Source: Candidatus Thioglobus sp. NP1 (GTDB taxonomy: Bacteria > Pseudomonadota > Gammaproteobacteria > PS1 > Pseudothioglobaceae). From it: a stretch of 64,000 nt of DNA. The notes beneath the pieces were generated by a model. That model was not told where the DNA came from. It saw only the letters and a list, made by a program, of their open reading frames with translations, and did no database searches. The translations under genes were made by a program, and so were the position numbers. Shown in pieces: positions 56,077-64,000 of this stretch; position 1 is the first letter of the stretch, and every line of letters begins with the position of its first letter. The DNA lies in the NCBI RefSeq assembly GCF_003326015.1, contig NZ_CP023860.1, forward strand, positions 372,001 through 436,000. Reading direction: 5' to 3'.

Positions 56077-56907
56077 TTAGGATCTATCTCTTTTATCATT
56101 AATAACTGTAACTCGTTGCATGTGCCTAGATTGAGGCAGATAGTCACAAACTGCATAATGTTGGGTTATTCTATTGTCCCAAATAGCTATAGAATTATTT
56201 TGCCAGTGAAACCTTACTTGAAATTCAGGTTTAGTAATATGTTGGAATAAGAATTGAAGTATAGGATCACTTTTCCCTTGACTATCATTGACAATATTTC
56301 GAGTAAATGATTGGTTTACATTTAAGTATTTTAGGCCTGAAATAGGATGTGTCTCAATCACTTTATGAACTGCTGAGCCAACTTTTTTTAAGGCATTATT
56401 AACAGATTCAATTCCTCCATCTTTATAATAGTCATTTCTGAAAGTACCCATATCATGAATTGCTTCCAAGCCATCTAGGTGTTCTTTCCATCCATCTGAA
56501 AGACTATCATACGCAGCACTCATACTCGCCCAAAGTGTATCGCCACCCACCTTTGGAACATCAACACCATGAAGAATGCTGGCAAATGGTGGGTTATTTT
56601 TGAAGGTCAAATCTTTATGCCAATCATCGGTGTCAGGCCTAGTATTTGCATCATTTTTTAGTAAGACAATACTTTGATAATCTTGAACATGCGGATAAAC
56701 AGGATGACCAGGATCTACTTCACCAAGGCTCTCTGCTAGCTTTAAATGTGTCTCTGGGGATATATCTTGATCTCTAAAAAAGATAACTTGATATTTTATA
56801 AGTGCGTTATATATCTTATCAATAGTTTCACTATTTCTATCTTTACTTAGAGATACTCCTGATATCTCTGCTCCAATTGAAGGGGTAATTGCCTCTACTT
56901 TAAACAT
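56077..56907 (-). CDS. TauD/TfdA family Fe(II)/2-oxoglutarate dioxygenase
   Basis: This 276-residue oxygenase has the iron-binding HxD in DDWHKDLTF (about residues 97-105), a distal His in DNRITQHYAV (about 240-249) and a 2-oxoglutarate Arg in RHMQRVTVIND. It begins ITPSIGAEISGV, as in TauD. Family members hydroxylate taurine, alkylsulfonates, alkyl sulfates or phenoxyacetates, so the substrate is open. The usual TauD WHTD is WHKD here. An MFS transporter gene lies 56 bases upstream on the same strand and may import the substrate. Confidence 0.87.
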   Translation of the reverse strand: MFKVEAITPSIGAEISGVSLSKDRNSETIDKIYNALIKYQVIFFRDQDISPETHLKLAESLGEVDPGHPVYPHVQDYQSIVLLKNDANTRPDTDDWHKDLTFKNNPPFASILHGVDVPKVGGDTLWASMSAAYDSLSDGWKEHLDGLEAIHDMGTFRNDYYKDGGIESVNNALKKVGSAVHKVIETHPISGLKYLNVNQSFTRNIVNDSQGKSDPILQFLFQHITKPEFQVRFHWQNNSIAIWDNRITQHYAVCDYLPQSRHMQRVTVINDKRDRS

Positions 56908-56963
56908 TTTTTAATAATCATAAATTGTTTGAAACATTTTTATTATAAAAAGAAAAACAACGA

Positions 56964-58130
56964 TTAGTTACCTTTCTTCAACCACCATATAAGAATAAAT
57001 AATTGAAAAAATAATAAAGGTATAGTTGAAATAAGAACAACTTCCCAGCCAAAATTAAATACAAACCAGCCCGCAGAAAGTGCTGCAAGGGCTTGAAGGC
57101 CAAAAATTAAAAAATCATTAATGGATTGAACTTGAAATTTTTCATTTTCGTTGTAGGATTTTGGAAGAAGGTTTGTTCCACCAATAAATAAAAAGTTCCA
57201 GCCTAAACCAAGAAGAACTAAAGACCACCAGTAGTAGCTCAGTGCATGGCTACTAAATGCAATAAAAATTGAAGTAAAAAATAATACAACACCAAGTAGC
57301 ATCATTCTAGTGAGTCCTATATATTTGAGTAGAAAGGCGGTAAATAAAGAAGGGAGAAACATTGCAATTACGTGACTCTGCAAAACAACCTTCGTCTGAT
57401 GAAGTGAGAAACCATCCATGACATGCATACTAACTGGAGTAGCAGTCATAATAAAACTCATAACAACATAACCAGTTGTTGCAGCAGAGACTGCAACTAA
57501 AAAAGAGCCTTGTTTGATGATATCAAATAATGATCTTTTGGATTGGCTAGTTTGCTCTTTGAATTTTGCAGCTGGTTTAAAGAAGCTCATTAATATAAAT
57601 GCAATAACAAATAAAAATGCCAGAATAGTAAATGATCCAACAAAATCAGTCTCAAAGTAATTTTTTCCTAAAGTAGCAATCTCAGTCCCAATGAATGCAG
57701 AAATAAGTCCACCAAGAATAACTACAGCAGTTGCTAAAGGCCTTTTTTCAGGGTCAACGCTCTCAATAGCTGCAAATCTAAATTGCATCATTGTTGCAAC
57801 ACTTGCACCAAGACACAAGCTTGAGAAACTAAATAGAAAAAATAACTCGTATATTATTGATAAGATGCTAAGACCTATTATTAAAATAGTATAAATGCAT
57901 ACGCTTAAAAAGACTTTTTTTCGGCCAAATATTGACATTAATTTAATGACTGGAATAACACTAACAGCTGTACCTACAACAATTGTAGCTACAGGTAAAG
58001 TTGATAAGCTTTTTATTGGAGAGAGGCCACTACCAATTATGCCTGCGACAAAAACCATAAAGACACTTAGAGACATGAATAGAGATTGACAAGCAGTCAA
58101 AATCCATACATTTTTTGGAAGATTAAACAT
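56964..58130 (-). CDS. MFS transporter
   Basis: This 388-residue membrane protein has about 12 hydrophobic helices and the MFS-type loop KLMSIFGRKKVFLSV (about residues 63-77). Its N-terminal half is better conserved with the family than the rest. It lies between glmU and the TauD-like dioxygenase, all on the minus strand. Co-transcription with the dioxygenase suggests uptake of an organosulfur or related compound, which is inference. Confidence 0.8.
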   Translation of the reverse strand: MFNLPKNVWILTACQSLFMSLSVFMVFVAGIIGSGLSPIKSLSTLPVATIVVGTAVSVIPVIKLMSIFGRKKVFLSVCIYTILIIGLSILSIIYELFFLFSFSSLCLGASVATMMQFRFAAIESVDPEKRPLATAVVILGGLISAFIGTEIATLGKNYFETDFVGSFTILAFLFVIAFILMSFFKPAAKFKEQTSQSKRSLFDIIKQGSFLVAVSAATTGYVVMSFIMTATPVSMHVMDGFSLHQTKVVLQSHVIAMFLPSLFTAFLLKYIGLTRMMLLGVVLFFTSIFIAFSSHALSYYWWSLVLLGLGWNFLFIGGTNLLPKSYNENEKFQVQSINDFLIFGLQALAALSAGWFVFNFGWEVVLISTIPLLFFQLFILIWWLKKGN

Positions 58131-58157
58131 TTGACTAAGTCCTATGAAGTAGAGAGG

Positions 58158-59513
58158 TTATTTCTTCTTTGGTCGCTTCCATCGAGAAATGGTTGTTTGC
58201 TTGTTCCTACTTAAAGTAAGTTTTTCACTTGGAACATCCATGGTGATTGTTGATCCAGCTCCAATAGTTGCATATTTACCTATTTTAATTGGTGCAACTA
58301 ATTGACTATTTGATCCAATAAAAACACCATCTTCAATAACTGTCTGATGCTTATTGACACCATCATAATTACAAGTTATTACACCAGCACCAATATTGAC
58401 GTCATTGCCTACTGAACTGTCACCAATATAACTCAAATGTGAAACCTTTGAGTTATTGCCAATAGAGGATTTTTTTACCTCAACAAAATTACCAATTTTT
58501 GCATGATTGCCAACATTAGTTCCAGGACGAATGCGAGCAAAAGGTCCAATAGTGCTATGTGTTCCAATTATTGAATCTTCAACAATAGAATTTGACAAGA
58601 TAATAGTATTATCGGAGATTTTAGCGTTTTTTAAGGTACAATTCGAAGAAATTGTGACATTATTGCCAATTTCATTATCACCTTCAAGGATGACATTGGT
58701 ATCAATAATACAGTCATTTCCAAAGGTGAAGTTTCCTCGACAATCAAAACGACTGGGATCTTTAATTGTCAGTCCATTAGACATAAAGCCTTTCACTTGA
58801 CGTAATTGAAAAGCTCTTTCGGCTTCTGCTAAATTATTTTTATCGTTAATACCCATTACTTCAGAAGAATCATCACAAATTAATGAAGTAATATTAACAT
58901 TATCTTCTACTGCTTTTTCAACAATATCAGTAAGGTATAGTTCACCTTGTGAGTTATTTGGCTTAATTTGGTTTAGGTATTTTTTTAACAAACTTCCTCT
59001 TATTGCCATTATGCCAGTATTGATTTCATCAATTTTAAGTTCACTTTCTGAGGCATCTTTGTGTTCAATAATAGATTGAATTAATTGACTTGGTCCACGT
59101 ATTATTCGACCATAACCTGAAGGATCTTTTTGAATAACTGTCAGAATTGAGAAGTCAGAGTTTTTGGCCTGTTCTATTAATATTTTTAGAGTACTAGTTT
59201 TTATAAGTGGCACATCGCCATAAAGAATTACGCAAATGGAGCCATCTTTAATATTAGGTAATGCCTGTTGAACAGCATGTCCTGTTCCAAGTTGATCTTT
59301 TTGATATACCCAATTAATAGTATTATTATTTATTACTTTTTGAATAGAATCAGAGTTATGACCAATAACAATATGAATAGAATCAGTTATTGAATCAGAT
59401 GCATCAATGACGTGCTGAAGCATTACCTTATTACCAACTAAATGAAGAACTTTAGAAACCTTAGAGTTCATGCGCGTGCCTTGCCCAGCAGCTAATATAA
59501 TGGTATTAATCAT
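58158..59513 (-). CDS. glmU: Bifunctional N-acetylglucosamine-1-phosphate uridyltransferase / glucosamine-1-phosphate acetyltransferase
   Basis: This 451-residue enzyme makes UDP-GlcNAc for cell wall and lipopolysaccharide. The N-terminal pyrophosphorylase has IILAAGQGTRMNSKVSKVLH (residues 5-24), QLGTGHAV and ILYGDVPLI. The C-terminal left-handed beta-helix acetyltransferase contains GPFARIRPGTNVGNHAKIGN, HLSYIGDSSVG and NYDGVNKH, with the expected catalytic His nearby. Length is standard. It is divergent from the aquaporin gene. Confidence 0.96.
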   Translation of the reverse strand: MINTIILAAGQGTRMNSKVSKVLHLVGNKVMLQHVIDASDSITDSIHIVIGHNSDSIQKVINNNTINWVYQKDQLGTGHAVQQALPNIKDGSICVILYGDVPLIKTSTLKILIEQAKNSDFSILTVIQKDPSGYGRIIRGPSQLIQSIIEHKDASESELKIDEINTGIMAIRGSLLKKYLNQIKPNNSQGELYLTDIVEKAVEDNVNITSLICDDSSEVMGINDKNNLAEAERAFQLRQVKGFMSNGLTIKDPSRFDCRGNFTFGNDCIIDTNVILEGDNEIGNNVTISSNCTLKNAKISDNTIILSNSIVEDSIIGTHSTIGPFARIRPGTNVGNHAKIGNFVEVKKSSIGNNSKVSHLSYIGDSSVGNDVNIGAGVITCNYDGVNKHQTVIEDGVFIGSNSQLVAPIKIGKYATIGAGSTITMDVPSEKLTLSRNKQTTISRWKRPKKK

Positions 59514-59592
59514 TTTGAATAGGTAATTTCTTGGAATTATATTTATCGATTTTCTTAGTATAATGTTACCCTTTAAATACTCATAAGATCAA

Positions 59593-60258
59593 ATGCGTAA
59601 AAAATTGTTTGCAGAATTAATTGGCACTTTCATTCTTGTTTTTGCGGGAACAGGGGCAATAATGATTAATGATATTGCAGGTGCTATTGGTCATGTTGGT
59701 ATTGCTCTTACCTTTGGATTTGTTATTGTTGCTTTGATATATAGCTTTGCACATGTCTCTGGAGCTCATTTTAATCCAGCAGTAACAATTGCTTTTTGGT
59801 CAATGGGCGAATTTGAACGGAAAAATGTTTTTCCATATATTTTTGCGCAAATATTAGGAGCGGTTATAGCGAGTTCAAGTCTTTATTTATTATTAAATGA
59901 AAATTTTATAAACGTATCTGAAGTGAGTTATCTTGGTGCAACTCTTCCAAGTGGTTCATTAGTTCAAGCTTTTGGTTTTGAGTTAATAATGACTTTTATA
60001 TTAATGATTGTTATCTGTTCATCTGCAGTTCATGGAAAAGCAACTAAAGATTTTGCTGGTTTAGCAATTGGTTTGACAGTTGGATTAGAGTCAATGTTTG
60101 CAGGACCAATAACAGGTGCAAGTATGAACCCTGCTAGGAGTATCGGTCCAGCAATTATAAGTGGTAATCTTGAAAATCTATGGATATATATTATTGCAAC
60201 TATTTTAGGCTCTGTTTTTGCAGCTTTAATATTCTTGAAAGTTTTCCAATCTGATTGA
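59593..60258 (+). CDS. MIP-family channel (aquaporin)
   Basis: The 221-residue inner-membrane channel has six helices and two half-helices carrying the NPA motifs, SGAHFNPAVTIAF (about residues 56-68) and GASMNPARSIGPAI (about 175-188). The selectivity-filter Arg after the second NPA is present. The filter His of AqpZ is not obvious at the matching place (GLESMFAGPITGAS), so small neutral solutes besides water may pass. Short length argues against a GlpF-type glycerol facilitator. It is a single gene. Confidence 0.9.
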   Translation: MRKKLFAELIGTFILVFAGTGAIMINDIAGAIGHVGIALTFGFVIVALIYSFAHVSGAHFNPAVTIAFWSMGEFERKNVFPYIFAQILGAVIASSSLYLLLNENFINVSEVSYLGATLPSGSLVQAFGFELIMTFILMIVICSSAVHGKATKDFAGLAIGLTVGLESMFAGPITGASMNPARSIGPAIISGNLENLWIYIIATILGSVFAALIFLKVFQSD

Positions 60259-60509
60259 TAGTTTCAATTGAAAAATATTCAATGACTTTTAGGATATGAT
60301 AATATTAAAAGCCTTCTAAACAGTAAGGATTTTCAAGTGTTATAATTTAAGTTATTGAATAAATTTAAACTTAAGAAATTTTTTTTAAAAAATTTATCTA
60401 CTTTCAAAAAATAGTAATTATAATGCGCATTTTTTAACATAAATTATTAGAGTTTTTTTGTTTTTTTTGCTATTTTTTAACTACAACTACTAAGGACTAG
60501 ATTAGAAAT
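60259..60509. promoter_or_regulatory. AT-rich intergenic region before the phosphate transport pair
   Basis: The 251-base gap contains several TATAAT-like hexamers (for example 60341-60346) without well-placed -35 boxes, and a 7-bp AT stem, TTAAGTT (60347-60353) with AACTTAA (60368-60374), followed by a run of T that may weakly terminate the aquaporin transcript. I see no clear Pho box and no gene. Confidence 0.35.
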
Positions 60510-61190
60510 ATGACTGGAAAAGATAATATCACAAGCCTATTTGGCAAATCACCAATAAGCCCCTTACAGCAACACATGAAGCAAGTTCATTCGTGTATTA
60601 AGGAATTTGGTGTTTTTGCAAAAGCTGCAAATGTAATGGACTGGGAAAAGGCTCAATTAGCCCAAACTTCAATCAGTAAGAAAGAGAATAAAGCAGATGC
60701 TTTGAAGAAAAAGTTGAGAATGAATTTACCAAGTACATTTATGATGCCTTTTTCTCGTAGAGACCTATTAGATGTTCTATTAATTCAAGATTCAATTGCT
60801 AACATTACTAAAGATTTAGCAGGTTTAATGATGTCTCGTCGTATGGTTTTTCCAAAAGAGTTTGCTGATGATTTTATTGAGTTATCAAAGCTTTGCATTA
60901 AGACCTCAGAAGCTGCTTTAGTTGCAATAAATGAGCTTGATGAGTTACTAGAAACTGCATTTAGTAGCAGAGAGCGCAAAATTGTTGACAAAATGATTAA
61001 AAAAGTAAATGAACTAGAGCATCAAACTGATGTTGCTCAAGAGGTAATTCGCAATAAACTATTTTTGCTTGAATCTTCATTACCCCCAATTGATGTGATG
61101 TTTTATTACCGAGCTATTGAGTGGCTTGGTGAAACTGCGGATGCCGCTCAAAAAGTAGGGTCACGTTTTGAAGTAATGTTAACTAAGTAG
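60510..61190 (+). CDS. DUF47/TIGR00153 family PhoU-like protein
   Basis: This 226-residue all-helical protein of the PhoU-like DUF47 family is almost always encoded beside PiT phosphate transporters and is thought to regulate them. Metal-binding PhoU-type Glu/Asp residues are suggested by KVNELEHQTDVAQEVIRNKLF (about residues 165-185, split) and the late WLGETADAAQKVGSR. It lies 10 bases before the transporter gene, so the pair form one operon. Confidence 0.9.
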   Translation: MTGKDNITSLFGKSPISPLQQHMKQVHSCIKEFGVFAKAANVMDWEKAQLAQTSISKKENKADALKKKLRMNLPSTFMMPFSRRDLLDVLLIQDSIANITKDLAGLMMSRRMVFPKEFADDFIELSKLCIKTSEAALVAINELDELLETAFSSRERKIVDKMIKKVNELEHQTDVAQEVIRNKLFLLESSLPPIDVMFYYRAIEWLGETADAAQKVGSRFEVMLTK

Positions 61191-61200
61191 AGGGCTTAAC

Positions 61201-62484
61201 GTGGAAATCATCTTACAAAACACCGATATTCTTATTATGTTGGCTATTGGCTTTGGCTTATTTATGGCATGGGGTATCGGGGCTAATGATGTAGCAAACG
61301 CAATGGGAACCTCAGTTGGATCTGGAGCTATTACTTTTAAACAAGCTGTAATTATTGCTGTTATTTTTGAATTTGCTGGCGCTGTTTTGGCTGGTGGTGA
61401 GGTTACTGCAACAGTTCGAAAGGGAATTTTGGATGCTGGTGCTTTCACATCTAACCCAGAGTTACTTGTCTACGGTATGCTTGCATCATTATTAGCAGCT
61501 GCAACATGGCTTCTTATAGCTTCATCACTGGGTTGGCCAGTATCCACAACTCATTCAATTGTTGGAGCAATTGTTGGTTTTGGTGCAGTTGGTATAGGGG
61601 TAGAGGCTGTTTCATGGGGTAAGGTATACGCAATAATTGCAAGTTGGGTGATTTCACCTTTAATTGCAGGCACAATGGCAATCATTATATTTAAAAGTCT
61701 TCAGCGCCTTGTTATAGATACTGAGAATCCTCTCGAAAACGCTAAAAAATATCTTCCTTTTTATGTGTTTTTTGTTGGCTTTGTTCTCTCATTAGTGACA
61801 TTATTAAAAGGCCTAAAACATGTTGATTCATTAAAGCATCTTGGTAAGGATCTTCCAACAAGTATGTTGATTGCAGTTGGTGTTGGAATATTGGCGTCTA
61901 TTATTGCAGCAATTATTCTTAGACGTATTAAAACAGATCCTGCAGACGATAGTGATTTCTCATATGCTAATATGGAAAAATTATTTGGTGGGTTGATGGT
62001 TATCACCGCTTGTTCAATGGCCTTTGCACATGGTTCTAATGACGTTGCAAATGCTATTGGCCCCTTGGCTGCTGTCTATAGTATTGTTGCATCGGGAGGT
62101 GAAATTGTTTCCAAAAGCGTACTACCCTCTTGGATTCTTTTAGTTGGTGGTGGAGGAATCGTTTTTGGACTTGCAACCTTTGGCTTTAGAGTAATGAGAA
62201 CTATAGGTAAAAACATTACAGAGCTAACACCAAGCAGGGGCTTTTCTGCTGAACTTGCTGCCGCAACAACTGTTGTATTTGCCTCTTATACGGGTCTTCC
62301 AGTTTCAACAACTCAGGTTCTTGTTGGAGCAGTTTTAGGAGTTGGTATTGCAAGAGGACTTGCCTCACTAAACCTAAGGGTCATTAATAAAATCTTTCTT
62401 TCATGGATTATCACTTTGCCAGCTGGAGCATTAATGTCGATTTTATTTTTCTTTGCACTCAAGGGCTTCTTTGGTTCATCTTAA
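61201..62484 (+). CDS. Low-affinity inorganic phosphate transporter, PiT family
   Basis: This 427-residue inner-membrane carrier has about ten helices and the duplicated PiT signature: GIGANDVANAMGTSVGSGA (about residues 27-45) near the N-terminus and AHGSNDVANAIGPLAAVYS (about 277-295) in the second half, each with the GxNDVANA core, plus a paired WPVSTTHSIVGAIVG and LPVSTTQVLVGAVLG. It imports phosphate, probably as a metal-phosphate complex with protons. The start is GTG at 61201 close behind the PhoU-like gene. Confidence 0.95.
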   Translation: MEIILQNTDILIMLAIGFGLFMAWGIGANDVANAMGTSVGSGAITFKQAVIIAVIFEFAGAVLAGGEVTATVRKGILDAGAFTSNPELLVYGMLASLLAAATWLLIASSLGWPVSTTHSIVGAIVGFGAVGIGVEAVSWGKVYAIIASWVISPLIAGTMAIIIFKSLQRLVIDTENPLENAKKYLPFYVFFVGFVLSLVTLLKGLKHVDSLKHLGKDLPTSMLIAVGVGILASIIAAIILRRIKTDPADDSDFSYANMEKLFGGLMVITACSMAFAHGSNDVANAIGPLAAVYSIVASGGEIVSKSVLPSWILLVGGGGIVFGLATFGFRVMRTIGKNITELTPSRGFSAELAAATTVVFASYTGLPVSTTQVLVGAVLGVGIARGLASLNLRVINKIFLSWIITLPAGALMSILFFFALKGFFGSS

Positions 62485-62540
62485 TTGTTTTAAATTAAGT
62501 AAAATGATTGAATTAACTGGTAATTTATCGGAGGCTTATT

Positions 62541-62768
62541 GTGACATTAGAAGAGGTGCAAAAAAAACTTGAGTCAGGAATTGAGCAGTCTGAAGTTACT
62601 ATGGAGGGTGATGGATGTAACTGCTCAGCAGTAATTGTGTCACCATTATTCGAAGGACTATCACTTTTGCAAAGGCAAAGAGCAGTTCTTGCAGTTGTTA
62701 AAGAAGAAATCAAAAGTGGTGAGCTTCATGCATTGAGTGTCAAAACATTTACCCCTGAAGAGAGATAG
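62541..62768 (+). CDS. BolA family protein, IbaG type
   Basis: The 75-residue protein has the BolA fold: a helix (TLEEVQKKLESGI), strands, and the nucleic-acid-like GLSLLQRQRAVLAVVKEEI helix (about 39-57) with a final ALSVKTFTPEE. It resembles IbaG/YrbA more than BolA because it is short and ends ALSVKTFTPEE. These proteins pair with monothiol glutaredoxins in iron-sulfur or iron homeostasis; a Cys pair in DGCNCSAV could serve as a cluster ligand. The start is GTG with CGGAGG upstream. Confidence 0.87.
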   Translation: MTLEEVQKKLESGIEQSEVTMEGDGCNCSAVIVSPLFEGLSLLQRQRAVLAVVKEEIKSGELHALSVKTFTPEER

Positions 62769-62776
62769 TATATAAT
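62748..62776 (+). promoter_or_regulatory. Promoter of rpmE
   Basis: TTTACC (62748-62753), 17 bases and a consensus TATAAT (62771-62776) place the start of transcription near 62783, 25 bases before the rpmE start. The -35 box lies inside the end of the bolA gene. Confidence 0.6.
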
Positions 62777-62807
62777 TCGATTCCTTTAAATCTTTAAGAT
62801 TATAGTT

Positions 62808-63020
62808 ATGCAAAAAGATATTCATCCAGCTTATGAAAACATTAAAGTAGTTTGTAGTTGCGGTAACACCTTTGAAACTCGTTCAACTTCTGGTAAAGAA
62901 GAGCTTCATCTTGATGTATGTTCAAGTTGCCATCCTTTTTACACAGGTAAACAAAAAATTATGGACACAGCGGGTCGTGTTGAGAAGTTTAAGTCTCGTT
63001 ATGGTGCGTACAAGCGATAA
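62808..63020 (+). CDS. rpmE: 50S ribosomal protein L31
   Basis: This 70-residue ribosomal protein is the zinc-binding (C+) form: CSCG (residues 15-18) and [13 protein letters not shown] (about 36-48) supply the metal ligands, and [18 protein letters not shown] is the usual start. The zinc form suggests a non-zinc paralogue may exist elsewhere for metal limitation. It has its own promoter and terminator. Confidence 0.95.
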   Translation: MQKDIHPAYENIKVVCSCGNTFETRSTSGKEELHLDVCSSCHPFYTGKQKIMDTAGRVEKFKSRYGAYKR

Positions 63021-63040
63021 ATAATAACTTATTTGCTCTT

Positions 63041-63064
63041 AAAGCCACAACTGTGGCTTTTTTT
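63041..63064 (+). terminator. Rho-independent terminator after rpmE
   Basis: AAAGCCAC (63041-63048) pairs with GTGGCTTT (63053-63060) around AACT, with the T-tract running to 63064. It lies 20 bases after the L31 stop. Confidence 0.92.
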
Positions 63065-63132
63065 GTGTCAGAAGTAAACATAAAAAAGACCTTTAAGAAT
63101 GACTATAATCAATCTTTTATAGAGAAAATATA

Positions 63133-64000
63133 ATGGCATTTGACTACATTAATGCGCTTCTAAAAAAAGAAGTGTCAAGAACTCCAATTTGGGTAATGCG
63201 ACAAGCTGGTCGTTACTTGCCAGAGTATCGTGCTACAAGAAAAAGAGCGGGGGATTTTTTAACGTTATGCAAGTCTAGTGATCTAGCTTGTGAGGTTACC
63301 CTTCAGCCCCTTGAGCGATTTGACTTAGATGCGGCAATTCTATTTTCAGATATATTAACTATTCCAGATGCTATGGGTCTTGGTCTTCATTTTGTTGAAG
63401 GAGAAGGACCTAAATTTTCTAAACCGCTTAACACGCTCAGTGATATTGATCATTTATATAAGCCAGATGTTGGAAGTGAGCTCGCATATGTAAGTGATGC
63501 AGTCTCAGTAATAAAGTCAAATCTTAACGGAAAAGTCCCACTTATTGGCTTTACAGGAAGTCCTTGGACTCTTGCAACTTATATGGTTGAAGGTGGAACA
63601 AGTAAAGCATTTTCAAAGGTCAAGGGTCTTCTGTATGAAAATCCAAAGCATATGCATAAACTTCTAGATGTTCTAGCTGACACGATTATCGATTACTTGA
63701 ATTCACAAATTGAGGCAGGAGCAGATTCATTAATGATTTTTGATACTTGGGGTGGCCTTTTAAATAAGAATAGTTATGAAAACTTCTCGCTTAGATATAT
63801 GTCAAAAATTGTTGATGGAATTCATAGGACCTATGAGGGAAAAAGAATTCCAGTAACTCTTTTTACTAAAGGTGGTGCGGCATGGCTTGAACAAATTGCA
63901 GCTACTGGCTGTGATGGTGTTGGTTTAGACTGGACAATTGAAATTGGTGATGCTCAAAGAAGAATTGGTTCAAAGGTATCTCTTCAGGGTAATCTTGATC
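63133..64000 (+). CDS. hemE: Uroporphyrinogen decarboxylase, 3' partial
   Basis: The first 289 or so residues are visible; the frame stays open to the end of the window. [15 protein letters not shown] (about residues 23-37) is the HemE signature, followed by [13 protein letters not shown] with the catalytic Asp, [17 protein letters not shown] and FDTWGGLL. The enzyme removes four carboxyl groups from uroporphyrinogen III on the way to haem. A TATAAT at 63104-63109 may be its -10 box. The C-terminus, usually another 65 or so residues, is missing only because the window ends. Confidence 0.95.
   Translation, partial: MAFDYINALLKKEVSRTPIWVMRQAGRYLPEYRATRKRAGDFLTLCKSSDLACEVTLQPLERFDLDAAILFSDILTIPDAMGLGLHFVEGEGPKFSKPLNTLSDIDHLYKPDVGSELAYVSDAVSVIKSNLNGKVPLIGFTGSPWTLATYMVEGGTSKAFSKVKGLLYENPKHMHKLLDVLADTIIDYLNSQIEAGADSLMIFDTWGGLLNKNSYENFSLRYMSKIVDGIHRTYEGKRIPVTLFTKGGAAWLEQIAATGCDGVGLDWTIEIGDAQRRIGSKVSLQGNLD

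Noticed and set aside
1-64000. tRNA or rRNA genes
   Set aside because: Scanning the intergenic gaps for the TTC-loop and acceptor-stem pattern found nothing convincing; the gaps are short and none exceeds 300 bases.

Overview
This is an AT-rich (roughly one third G+C by eye), densely packed bacterial chromosome segment. Housekeeping genes of gammaproteobacterial type (mnmG-rsmG, tatD, rluC, ubiA, polA, argS, glmU, hemE, rpmE, an IbaG-type bolA) sit beside marine-style solute uptake and one-carbon oxidation genes. The layout suggests a streamlined marine gammaproteobacterium, perhaps of the SUP05/Thioglobus kind. That placement is inferred from gene content and was not tested by phylogeny. I saw no tRNA, rRNA, CRISPR array, insertion sequence or phage gene.

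Region 1 (1-8.9 kb) is a sugar-use cluster. It holds a GH20 hexosaminidase (cut by the window start), a complete carbohydrate ABC importer (two permeases, a binding protein and an ATPase), two Gfo/Idh/MocA oxidoreductases and a xylose-isomerase-like TIM-barrel protein. Two terminator-like hairpins separate the binding protein from the ATPase. Region 2 (8.9-14.2 kb) holds a Sel1-repeat protein, modABC for molybdate uptake with a candidate upstream operator, an MFS transporter and a lone class I glutamine amidotransferase.

Region 3 (14.4-28.7 kb) is the metabolic centrepiece. One tight operon encodes a corrinoid protein, a DUF1638 protein, an MTHFR-like protein, a methyl-THF:corrinoid methyltransferase, a GFA protein, a corrinoid reactivase and a non-pyrrolysine MttB-family methyltransferase. 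It is followed by formate-THF ligase, FdhD and a two-gene NAD-type molybdenum formate dehydrogenase. Together they can carry methyl groups from a methylated amine or betaine through tetrahydrofolate to formate and CO2. The folD step is not in the window, and molybdate for the dehydrogenase would come through modABC. Three partner proteins carry arginine-rich tails while the corrinoid protein has an acidic N-terminus.

Region 4 (28.7-38.9 kb) is central carbon metabolism: ppsA and its regulatory kinase/phosphorylase on the minus strand, then tkt-gap-pgk-pyk-fba on the plus strand. The pyk gene appears to begin with a rare ATT codon.

Region 5 (39-44.1 kb) is mnmG-rsmG-tatD-rluC-ubiA. Region 6 (44.1-45.35 kb) is a tandem array of three 72-residue membrane-protein genes. 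Each is a separate unit with its own TTGACA promoter, leader hairpin, ribosome site and strong terminator; copies 1 and 3 show gene-conversion-like mosaicism. It is the best candidate here for an undescribed system.

Region 7 (45.35-64 kb) holds dapD, a znuC-like ATPase, polA, argS, an AddA-type helicase-nuclease, a cystathionine beta-lyase-like enzyme, a TauD-family dioxygenase, an MFS transporter, glmU, an aquaporin, a DUF47/PhoU-like protein with a PiT phosphate transporter, bolA, rpmE and the start of hemE, which runs off the window.
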